NCBI GenBank assembly: GCA_015662475.1
Contig: DQUB01000013.1
Span: 1 to 5,742, forward strand
Length of the DNA stretch: 5,742 nucleotides
Direction: 5' to 3'
Origin: Pyrodictium sp.
Lineage (GTDB): Archaea; Thermoproteota; Thermoprotei_A; Sulfolobales; Pyrodictiaceae
Shown here: one piece after another, positions 1 to 5,209 of the stretch
Layout of the letters: the number at the start of each line of letters is the position of its first letter
How positions within the stretch are numbered: position 1 is the stretch's first letter
Translations under genes and position numbers: made by a program
The notes under the pieces: model-generated
What the model saw: the letters and a program-made list of their open reading frames with translations, nothing else
Database searches by the model: none
Told to the model about the DNA's origin: nothing

Positions 1-273
1 GCACTCCTCTACACTCTCCACCTAGCATTAGACGCTTTTACAGCACCACTACCACTCTTCGCTCCACTCTCCCCCAAAGCGTACATGGTGCATCTAGATG
101 TTGTAGGATGTCTAGACCGTGGACCGTCTATAAAATGTAGTGTTTACGTTGAGGTTGTGGAGCTTGCCCATGGCATGGACGTGGTGGAGGGGCCCATAGC
201 TTCGACTATTGGGGCCATGTTCCTAGTAGCTGTTCTCTTCTACGAGCTGGCTAGCCTGTTGAAGAGGTTTTAG
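1..273 (+). CDS. 3' end of DUF457/YdjM-like membrane-bound metal-dependent hydrolase (partial)
   Basis: The frame is open from the first base of the window to TAG 271-273, so this is the C-terminal ~90 residues of a longer protein whose start lies upstream. The visible part begins with LHLALDAFTAPLPLFAPLSP, which matches the pattern known from the DUF457/YdjM family (predicted inner-membrane metal-dependent hydrolases): a conserved His, a Leu-Asp two residues on, then a Thr/Pro-rich stretch leading to 'PLS'. A polar segment with two Cys follows, then a hydrophobic helix (about the last 22 residues) ending in the basic tail LKRF. Starting the gene at the internal ATG (85) would cut off the motif, so I treat it as 5'-truncated. 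Its stop overlaps that of the convergent glycosyltransferase by two bases. The family call rests on one motif in a fragment and is moderate; the reading frame is more certain. Confidence 0.55.
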   Translation, partial: ALLYTLHLALDAFTAPLPLFAPLSPKAYMVHLDVVGCLDRGPSIKCSVYVEVVELAHGMDVVEGPIASTIGAMFLVAVLFYELASLLKRF

Positions 274-288
274 CCGCCACACCTCTTC
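261..288. terminator. Inverted repeat across convergent stop codons; possible bidirectional terminator
   Basis: GAAGAGGT (261-268) and ACCTCTTC (281-288) are perfect reverse complements around a 12 nt loop that contains both stop codons. The symmetrical placement at the junction of two convergent genes would suit a bidirectional terminator or a transcript-end stabiliser. Against this, there is no clear U-tract, archaeal termination mainly relies on U-tracts, and the arms coincide with Lys-Arg codons (AAG AGG) near the ends of both proteins. Confidence 0.3.
266..281 (+). repeat. 16 bp direct repeat, copy 1
   Basis: GGTTTTAGCCGCCACA occurs here across the overlapping stop codons and again, identically, at 2531-2546 inside the flippase gene. 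Both copies are coding or partly coding. It may be coincidence. Confidence 0.4.
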
Positions 289-1205
289 TCTATCTCGCGG
301 ATTTGGCGTAGTATTCTCCACTCCATCCTCTTAAGGTAGAGGGCTAGAATTGCCAAGAGTATCGAGACTAGACCTACACCAGTTGCTACCGCTGCTATGA
401 TGCCCTTGACATAGTATTTGATGCCGTAGAACAGGTAGTTGTAGACAACGTACCCTGTCAACGCTAGACCTGGGAGCAGTAGTAGTGAGCCTATAAAGGC
501 TATGAAGAAGACTGGGTTGTACTTCCACGCAAGCTTTACCATATCTACGGCAATCCTAACACCGTCTACTACCCTCAACTTCTTCCTACCAAGCCTCCTC
601 CTATACTCTATAGGGTGTTCAGCTATCGAGCCACCCGAAGAGACAATGTGTGCCGCTATCTCCGACTCTATGCTAAACCCTTTACTCTCAAACAATGCTG
701 TCTTCACACTCTCAGTCCTCAAAATGTACATCCCCGACAAAACGTCTGTCAAATGTGTGCCGAAGAGAAGGTTGAAGAAGAGTGTAAGCACTCTATTCCC
801 AAACCTGTTGACGAGCGGGATGTTCTCTCTACCCTTAACCCGTGCCCCTATAACCTCATCGTGACCCTCATAGTGGATCTTCTCCAAAAGTTCTCTAATG
901 TGCTTGGCCGGATACGTGTAATCGCCATCCATAACTAGCATGTATGGAGTGTCCACGTATTCAACAGCAGTTCTGATAGCATCAGCTTTCCCACGACCTT
1001 TCTGGTAGACTACCCGTACACCCTTCGACCGAGCTATTTCAACAGTTCTATCAGTACTATAGCCGTCTACAACGAGTATCTGTTCTGGCTCAAAACCCTG
1101 CTCCAATATCTCATCTATAACCTTGCCAATAGCCTCTTCCTCGTTAAGCGTTGGTATGACTATAGTCAGCAACTTCTTTAGATCTTCCTGCAAGTCTGCC
1201 CTCAA
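270..1205 (-). CDS. AglJ-like family 2 glycosyltransferase (dolichyl-phosphate glycosyl transfer)
   Basis: This GT-A family 2 glycosyltransferase probably moves a sugar from a nucleotide-sugar to dolichyl phosphate at the cytoplasmic membrane face, the first step of archaeal N-glycan assembly. Residues 15-26 carry the IVIPTLNEEEAI entry motif, followed by VVDGYSTDRT (45-54, Asp47), the metal-binding DGD (93-95), the DVLSGMY acceptor-side motif (154-160) and a basic RRRLGRKK stretch (202-209). Two membrane helices follow (about 232-255 and 266-291), then a basic C-terminal tail. The order of motifs, including 'DGYSTD' and 'DVLSG', resembles haloarchaeal AglJ more than plain Dpm1. The TTG start at 1205 is taken; a second TTG at 1193 has GAGGG five bases upstream and would remove only four residues. 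The gene is divergent from the flippase and converges on the upstream hydrolase-like gene. The family is confident; the exact sugar and acceptor are not. Confidence 0.88.
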   Translation of the reverse strand: MRADLQEDLKKLLTIVIPTLNEEEAIGKVIDEILEQGFEPEQILVVDGYSTDRTVEIARSKGVRVVYQKGRGKADAIRTAVEYVDTPYMLVMDGDYTYPAKHIRELLEKIHYEGHDEVIGARVKGRENIPLVNRFGNRVLTLFFNLLFGTHLTDVLSGMYILRTESVKTALFESKGFSIESEIAAHIVSSGGSIAEHPIEYRRRLGRKKLRVVDGVRIAVDMVKLAWKYNPVFFIAFIGSLLLLPGLALTGYVVYNYLFYGIKYYVKGIIAAVATGVGLVSILLAILALYLKRMEWRILRQIREIEKRCGG

Positions 1206-1210
1206 AAGGG

Positions 1211-1220
1211 TACAATAATA
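1211..1220 (+). promoter_or_regulatory. Candidate TATA box for the flippase operon
   Basis: The A/T-rich stretch TACAATAATA lies about 26 bases before ~1242. That would give a short leader carrying the GAGGGG ribosome binding site for the ATG at 1269. It is preceded by AAAAGGG, which could serve as a BRE. It is called by position and composition only. Confidence 0.3.
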
Positions 1221-1223
1221 GCA

Positions 1224-1231
1224 ACATTAAA
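1224..1231 (-). promoter_or_regulatory. Candidate TATA box for the glycosyltransferase gene
   Basis: On the minus strand this reads TTTAATGT, about 23-26 bases before the TTG start at 1205. This spacing predicts a leaderless or nearly leaderless transcript, common for first genes in crenarchaea. It lies just downstream (+ strand) of the candidate box for the divergent operon, so the two promoters would overlap. Confidence 0.3.
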
Positions 1232-1256
1232 CGTAGCGGTAATCTTGTTGGGCGGC

Positions 1257-1262
1257 GAGGGG
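1257..1262 (+). promoter_or_regulatory. Ribosome binding site that decides the flippase start
   Basis: GAGGGG ends six bases before ATG 1269. In-frame TTG codons at 1245 and 1248 lie upstream of this site and have no Shine-Dalgarno of their own, so ATG 1269 is preferred. A later ATG at 1302 has only a weak AAGG upstream. Confidence 0.55.
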
Positions 1263-1268
1263 CAGAGA

Positions 1269-2765
1269 ATGGGGAGAGACAATACGTCATCTAAGGCCAC
1301 AATGTCGAAGCTTATAAGGGGTAGCATCTGGCTCTACACAACGTCCATCGCAAACAACCTACTTGGCTTCATATACTGGTTTACCCTCTCAAGACTGGCA
1401 AACCCAGACCTCATAGGCTATGTTAGCAGTGTTCTCGGCCTCTCCGGGATAGTGGTTGGACTAGCAAGTCTAGGTGTAGATGTTGGAATACGGAAAAAGG
1501 TTGCAGAATGTGTGGGTGTTGGCGAGAAGAGAAGAGCTTCCACATACTTTACAAGCGCACTCATATTCTGGCTAACCATCTACACCATACTAGCAGCAAC
1601 ACTCGTACTCTCAGCCAACACATTGGCTCTACTAACAGGGTTTGAGCCAGCCCAAATCGTTGTTGCCAGCATATTCGTGTTTCTCGGATTTACCCAGCTC
1701 TTTAGCGCACTACTAACCGCATTGCTACGCACCGATCTCCTGCTACTAGGGAGTCTCATAGGCAATGTTGCCAAGCTCGTTGTAGGCGTTGGATCAATAC
1801 TACTTGGCTTTGGGTGGGTAGGCGCTGCTCTAGCATACACGTGCACTAGCTTTGCAATACTCGCCATATGCGCTGCCTACGTACGCAAAACCATTGGCTT
1901 TCACCCAGCCTTCAAGCTAGACTATGTATCCCAACTAATCCGCATAGGGTTTACATCGTGGGCTCCAGCAACAATAATGGTTTTGGGCCAATGGCTAGGC
2001 GTTCTAATGGTCTTTGGAACATCGTCAGCGTTTGAAGCTGGGAAATACTATATATCGCTTACAATCGTAGGTTTTCTAACAGGTTTTGGCACTAGCATAG
2101 CAACACTACTGCTCCCCGCAGTATCCATGGACTCTAGGCTCAAAGAGGTTTCAACAACAGCTCTGAAGATAGCTTCGCTCATAGTAACACCTCCAGTGGT
2201 ATTCAGCATCTTCTACGCGGAGCACATCCTATCCCTGCTAAACCCAGCCTATACAGCTGCAGAGAACACGTTCAGAGTACTGGCACTCTCTTGGATACCA
2301 GCAATACTAAACGCTGGTATCGCAAGTATGCTGTATGTGGAGAACGCTTACACACAAGTGCTGCTGCTGGGTGTGGCTCAAAGCATACCCCGCATAACAC
2401 TCTACCTAGCACTAACCCCTCTACTCGGCGATTTTGGCACAGCAATAGCGTATACCGTGGGAAGCTACACCGGCCTAGCCTACACCATACATGCTGCTAG
2501 GAGGAGGAAAATCGATTTGAAGGTTGGAGCGGTTTTAGCCGCCACAGCAATCGCTACACTAGTCGTAGCACCTGTACAGCTACTCAACATCCCACCTTTC
2601 CCAGCACTACTGCTAACGCTCACCTCATACCCCATCTACACAAGGCTTAAACTCGTGCAGAGAGCAGAGGTCAGGCTAATCCTAGAATCTATTGTCGGTA
2701 GGAACCTCGTTGCACAAATATACTCGAAGCTAAAACCAGTAGTTGACGTTATGGTGCCAGAGTGA
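1269..2765 (+). CDS. Wzx/MOP-superfamily lipid-linked polysaccharide flippase
   Basis: A polytopic membrane protein of 498 residues from ATG 1269 (506 if the TTG at 1245 is used), the usual length of O-antigen/teichoic-acid type flippases. It is hydrophobic nearly throughout, with about a dozen or more helices separated by short basic loops. The N-terminal helix starting LIRGSIWLYTTSIANNLLGF and the loop LSRLANPDLIGYVSSVLGLS fit the polysaccharide-synthesis/MurJ-like pattern in which the first helix is followed by a short 'P-x-x-x-G' turn. Such proteins move lipid-linked oligosaccharide from the cytoplasmic to the outer face. Its divergent neighbour makes a lipid-linked sugar, which supports that role. 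It heads a seven-gene run; its TGA overlaps the next gene's GTG in a GTGA tetranucleotide, implying translational coupling. The transported glycan cannot be read from sequence. Confidence 0.85.
   Translation: MGRDNTSSKATMSKLIRGSIWLYTTSIANNLLGFIYWFTLSRLANPDLIGYVSSVLGLSGIVVGLASLGVDVGIRKKVAECVGVGEKRRASTYFTSALIFWLTIYTILAATLVLSANTLALLTGFEPAQIVVASIFVFLGFTQLFSALLTALLRTDLLLLGSLIGNVAKLVVGVGSILLGFGWVGAALAYTCTSFAILAICAAYVRKTIGFHPAFKLDYVSQLIRIGFTSWAPATIMVLGQWLGVLMVFGTSSAFEAGKYYISLTIVGFLTGFGTSIATLLLPAVSMDSRLKEVSTTALKIASLIVTPPVVFSIFYAEHILSLLNPAYTAAENTFRVLALSWIPAILNAGIASMLYVENAYTQVLLLGVAQSIPRITLYLALTPLLGDFGTAIAYTVGSYTGLAYTIHAARRRKIDLKVGAVLAATAIATLVVAPVQLLNIPPFPALLLTLTSYPIYTRLKLVQRAEVRLILESIVGRNLVAQIYSKLKPVVDVMVPE
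2531..2546 (+). repeat. 16 bp direct repeat, copy 2
   Basis: This stretch is identical to 266-281. Here it is inside the flippase gene and encodes VLAAT, so it is under coding constraint and no separate role is evident. Confidence 0.4.
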
Positions 2766-3247
2766 GGCTCGAAAAGATCTTGAGGGGGAAACCGGCTCTC
2801 ACACTGCTAGCAATAGCCATGGCAACTCTCACACTGGCATCCACCGCCGACTCCAGCACGGCCTTCAACACTAGTGCTCGTTGGGCCAAAATCTACGACC
2901 TCTACGAGAAGCTAGTAGAACTCTACCGGCAAGGTGGAGAAGCTCCAAATGCTACAACAGCTCTTGCAAAAGCCATAGAACTGCTGGAAGCTTGCGAGAC
3001 AAGCCAGTGTCTAGCGAGAGTCGATAGACTGTTAAACACAACTGCAAAACTTCTCGAAGAAGTGGAGAAGATGCTGCCAAAGACACAGCTCATACACACA
3101 CTAACACTAGCTGTTAAAGCGGGCATCCTCCTATCCCTACCCATAGCAGCGTACATTCTACTACCCCGCATCATAGCTTGGGAATGGTATCTCACGAGAC
3201 GGCGATGGCTTGTAGCTAGGAGGGGAGGAAAGAGGGTGGAGAGGTAG
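2762..3247 (+). CDS. Two-TM surface-exposed helical protein, unknown function
   Basis: I do not recognise a named family. The 161 residues comprise a basic N-terminus and hydrophobic helix (about 12-27, signal anchor or signal peptide); a predicted outside segment (28-108) of amphipathic helices; a second membrane helix (about 113-134); and a strongly basic cytoplasmic tail (RRRWLVARR at 146-154). The outside part has three N-glycosylation sequons (N36, N63, N92) and a Cys pair (C78, C83) that could form a disulfide across one helical turn or a short loop. The segment LLEACE (74-79) and what follows resembles the partial protein encoded at 5210-5742, suggesting paralogy. Start GTG 2762 overlaps the flippase stop, so coupled translation is likely; an in-frame TTG at 2780 is a less likely start. 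The topology suggests a membrane-anchored structural or assembly subunit of the neighbouring DUF1616-like proteins (inference). Confidence 0.8.
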   Translation: MRLEKILRGKPALTLLAIAMATLTLASTADSSTAFNTSARWAKIYDLYEKLVELYRQGGEAPNATTALAKAIELLEACETSQCLARVDRLLNTTAKLLEEVEKMLPKTQLIHTLTLAVKAGILLSLPIAAYILLPRIIAWEWYLTRRRWLVARRGGKRVER

Positions 3248-3253
3248 CCTGTC

Positions 3254-3730
3254 TTGAAGATAGATGATGAGGTGTTGGCCGTCATACTAGCGCTTGTAAC
3301 AGTATCTAGCATCTTTGCTCTAGCAGTAAGCTTCCCACGACAAGGAGAACCCTTCCTAGCAATAGGCCTTCTAAACGAACACTGCAAGATAGGAGACTAC
3401 CCCAAATACGCTATCGCAGGACAACCCATTAGACTATGCATATTCCTCGACAACCACCTTGGCGAACCAGCTTTGCTAAAAGTGGTGGCAAAAATAGGCA
3501 ATTCTTCAATGCTACCAACAAACACAACACCTCTCAACACCACCCCCATACACAGCTTTACCGTGCTTCTCCCAGACAAAGCCAATACAACCAAACTCGT
3601 CGACATCAGCATCAATGTTACCGGTAGAGTAGCACTAGTCTTCGAGCTTTGGAGATACTCTGTGGAAAACCGTACATGGGTGTACACCGGTAGATGGGTT
3701 CACCTCTACATAAGGGTTGTGGGAGGGTGA
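3254..3730 (+). CDS. Membrane-anchored exodomain protein resembling the C-terminal half of DUF1616
   Basis: 158 residues from TTG 3254, with GAGGT (3241-3245) upstream overlapping the previous stop. One N-terminal membrane helix (about 8-26) is followed by a beta-rich extracytoplasmic domain. Its landmarks are GDYPKYAIAGQPIRL (47-61), DNHLG (66-70), and an aromatic C-terminal strand pair FELWRYS...TWVYTGRWVHLYIRV (130-155). In DUF1616 proteins the exodomain follows the last helix and has a comparable 'YPTN-x-TVGE...NHEG' opening and aromatic end; I infer this is that half as a separate gene. C44 and C62 could form a disulfide. Six N-X-S/T sequons (N83, N90, N95, N111, N121, N139) are very dense for this length and argue for N-glycosylation outside the cell. 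The gene directly precedes the one encoding the membrane half. Function is unknown. Confidence 0.8.
   Translation: MKIDDEVLAVILALVTVSSIFALAVSFPRQGEPFLAIGLLNEHCKIGDYPKYAIAGQPIRLCIFLDNHLGEPALLKVVAKIGNSSMLPTNTTPLNTTPIHSFTVLLPDKANTTKLVDISINVTGRVALVFELWRYSVENRTWVYTGRWVHLYIRVVGG
3722..3730 (+). promoter_or_regulatory. Ribosome binding site that decides the start of the DUF1616-like membrane gene
   Basis: GGAGGGTGA, which contains the TGA stop of the previous gene, ends four bases before TTG 3735. The longer reading from TTG 3717 would place this site inside the gene, so 3735 is preferred. Confidence 0.6.
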
Positions 3731-3734
3731 AGTC

Positions 3735-4268
3735 TTGGACTCCAAAACGCTAGAAGAGCTTGTAGAGGAGGAGGTTAGAGGGGGGAAGAGCAGGTCAAAG
3801 GTCCTAGTAGAGTTGTACCGTGAGTGGGTTGAAGGAAGGCTTTCGCTTAAAGACCCAAGACCGCCTTCCAGCTTTCTAGAGTTTCTCTTAAGGGCAGACT
3901 ACTCGACATGGTATTGGTTTACAGTAGCTGTGGTAGCTACAACTCTAATGCTGGTATTCTACGTGGAGAGCGGACCGCTAATCATTGCAAGATATGTGTT
4001 GGGCTCGCTTATCGTCCTCTTCCTCCCCGGTTTCGTGACCGTAGAAGCACTATACCCTGAAGAAGACGAGCTTGAGCCTCTCGAAAGACTAGCTCTCTCC
4101 ATAGGCTTATCGCTCGCTATTGTGCCCCTAATAGGCTTACTCCTCAACTACACCCCTTGGGGGATAAGGTTGACCCCAATAGCAGCCTCACTCTCAACAT
4201 ACATTGTGGTTGTAGGCTTTATCGCTGAATACCGCAAATACCGGCTAACAATGTTGAAGAGGGGGTAA
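3735..4268 (+). CDS. DUF1616-like four-TM membrane protein (N-terminal half of the family)
   Basis: 177 residues from TTG 3735 (183 from TTG 3717). A charged cytoplasmic segment (1-55) has the helical pattern seen at the N-terminus of DUF1616 proteins: an acidic helix, then VLVELYREWVEGRLSLKDP, then PPSSFLEFLL. Four membrane helices follow at about 59-77, 83-103, 119-137 and 147-164. The hallmark is FLPGFVTVEALYP (96-108), an acidic linker, LERLALSIGLSLAIVPLIGL (116-135) and NYTPWGIRLTPI (138-149), which I recognise as the DUF1616 core. The protein stops just after the last helix (EYRKYRL), where family members usually continue into a further helix and an exodomain; that part appears to be the preceding gene. 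DUF1616 genes are often found near archaeal glycosyltransferases, which agrees with the window. Molecular function is not known. Confidence 0.85.
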   Translation: MDSKTLEELVEEEVRGGKSRSKVLVELYREWVEGRLSLKDPRPPSSFLEFLLRADYSTWYWFTVAVVATTLMLVFYVESGPLIIARYVLGSLIVLFLPGFVTVEALYPEEDELEPLERLALSIGLSLAIVPLIGLLLNYTPWGIRLTPIAASLSTYIVVVGFIAEYRKYRLTMLKRG

Positions 4269-4271
4269 ACG

Positions 4272-4952
4272 TTGAAGCTAGGCATCTACCAGCTTGCAGG
4301 ACTAGCACTAACACTTGCATCAACAGGGCTGGCATTCGCAACATACGTTGTTCTTGGAGTTGACCCTCTAATAGCTCTATGGACAGGGTTAGCAGTTGTT
4401 GGTGCCACCATGGCACTCACGCCGCAAGAGCTACCCTTCAACAAAACATTCTACCAACTCGTATACGGGTTTGAAGAAACACTAGCATCGCTACTAGAAC
4501 TCTTGGGAGTACATGGCAACCCAACCTACATACCAGCAAAAGACCACGTACTAGTCTGCGTGGCAGAGACTCCGAAAAACTGTTCCCAACAGCTAGGCCT
4601 AAACGTGGAAGGTGAGGGGATAACTGTAACACTGCTATCACCCTTCTCGGCTTTAACCGCTGATTTGAAGCCTCCATGTAGCCCACTAGACCATTTCTCG
4701 ACACTCGTAGAAGAGCTTGGGCTTGCAGCCAACCTAGAGTGTGTCAGTAGTAGTGAGGAGAGGTTGAAGCTGATATGTAGGGTTGGCAAGCCTAAGCTAG
4801 CTTCGCCATCGAGCATGAGTGTTAGACTTGGCAGCATATACTCCGCACTACTAGCAACCATTGCAGCTAAATGTCTAAGTAGACCTGTTAGACTTGTGAG
4901 AGACGAGCTTGTAGGCAGAAACTCTAGAATTGTTGAGGTAGAGGTGCTCTAG
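4272..4952 (+). CDS. Two-TM protein with a Cys-rich, probably cytoplasmic domain
   Basis: 226 residues from TTG 4272, with a GAGGGGG site about six bases upstream overlapping the end of the previous gene. An N-terminal helical hairpin (about 7-28 and 32-49) is followed by a soluble domain of ~175 residues that would lie in the cytoplasm if the basic N-terminus is inside. The domain opens with an amphipathic helix (59-79), a turn NPTYIPAKDHVLVCV (83-97) suggesting a beta strand, and ends with a helix-strand unit SVRLGSIYSALLATIAAK (183-200) and RIVEVEVL. Six Cys (96, 104, 136, 157, 169, 201) could form disulfides, as in some hyperthermophilic crenarchaeal cytoplasmic proteins, or indicate the domain is outside. 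I have no named family for it. Few sequons (N57, N103) contrast with neighbouring exodomains and favour a cytoplasmic location. Confidence 0.8.
   Translation: MKLGIYQLAGLALTLASTGLAFATYVVLGVDPLIALWTGLAVVGATMALTPQELPFNKTFYQLVYGFEETLASLLELLGVHGNPTYIPAKDHVLVCVAETPKNCSQQLGLNVEGEGITVTLLSPFSALTADLKPPCSPLDHFSTLVEELGLAANLECVSSSEERLKLICRVGKPKLASPSSMSVRLGSIYSALLATIAAKCLSRPVRLVRDELVGRNSRIVEVEVL
4941..4946 (+). promoter_or_regulatory. Ribosome binding site for the 81-residue protein
   Basis: GAGGTG, an excellent crenarchaeal Shine-Dalgarno, ends six bases before GTG 4953. It lies inside the last codons of the previous gene and supports the small gene being real. Confidence 0.6.
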
Positions 4953-5198
4953 GTGGAGAGAGAATATCTCGCCAACACCATCTTAGCAGTCCTAGTAACT
5001 CTAAGCGTCTGGGGCTTGTGGAGTGTGGGTGAGAAGAGACTTGACGCCTACATAGCAATCATAACACTAGACTATACCATCGTCAAAGCCCTCTTATCCC
5101 CTCGACGCACCCCCTTCGACATGCTCTTCCCCATCCTACTCGCAGCCTTCACAGCCGCTATAGCATATCGAATAGCATCAATACTAGGCCTCTGCTAG
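4953..5198 (+). CDS. Small three-TM membrane protein, unknown function
   Basis: 81 residues from GTG 4953, which follows the upstream TAG with no gap. A well-placed GAGGTG and the operon position make it a convincing gene despite its size. It is almost wholly membrane-embedded, with helices at about 6-23, 31-48 and 57-78. Between the second and third helices is a basic loop SPRRTPFD (49-56). By the positive-inside rule this loop is cytoplasmic, which places the N-terminus (MEREY) inside and the short C-terminus (LGLC) outside. There is a single Cys, at the last residue. I do not recognise a family. It is probably a small subunit of the membrane assembly formed with its neighbours, by analogy to other conserved small operon members; this is inference. 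Confidence 0.78.
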   Translation: MEREYLANTILAVLVTLSVWGLWSVGEKRLDAYIAIITLDYTIVKALLSPRRTPFDMLFPILLAAFTAAIAYRIASILGLC

Positions 5199-5204
5199 GG
5201 GAGA
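5198..5204 (+). promoter_or_regulatory. Ribosome binding site for the last gene
   Basis: GGGGAGA begins in the previous stop codon and ends five bases before TTG 5210. It supports that codon as the start of an otherwise ATG-less reading frame. Confidence 0.5.
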
Positions 5205-5209
5205 ACACA

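Noticed and set aside
85..273. Short gene starting at ATG 85
   Set aside because: The same frame is open to the window start and carries a DUF457-like motif upstream of this Met, so this is the tail of a longer gene.
502..938. Two overlapping + strand open frames opposite the glycosyltransferase gene
   Set aside because: They lie entirely antisense to a gene with clear catalytic motifs, have no family features and are best explained as shadows.
1245..1268. Upstream TTG start for the flippase, adding eight residues
   Set aside because: The GAGGGG site lies downstream of this TTG and is well placed for ATG 1269. A leaderless start at 1245 cannot be excluded.
2923..3387. 154-codon minus-strand open frame
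   Set aside because: It spans two well-supported + strand genes and the junction between them; its Ser/Arg-rich composition is typical of a shadow frame.
3717..3734. Upstream TTG start for the DUF1616-like membrane gene, overlapping the previous gene
   Set aside because: It would bury the strong GGAGGGTGA site inside the gene; TTG 3735 is at proper distance from it.
4438..4861. Two minus-strand open frames opposite the Cys-rich protein gene
   Set aside because: They are shadows of a + strand gene with a good start site and a TM hairpin; no motifs or start signals support them.
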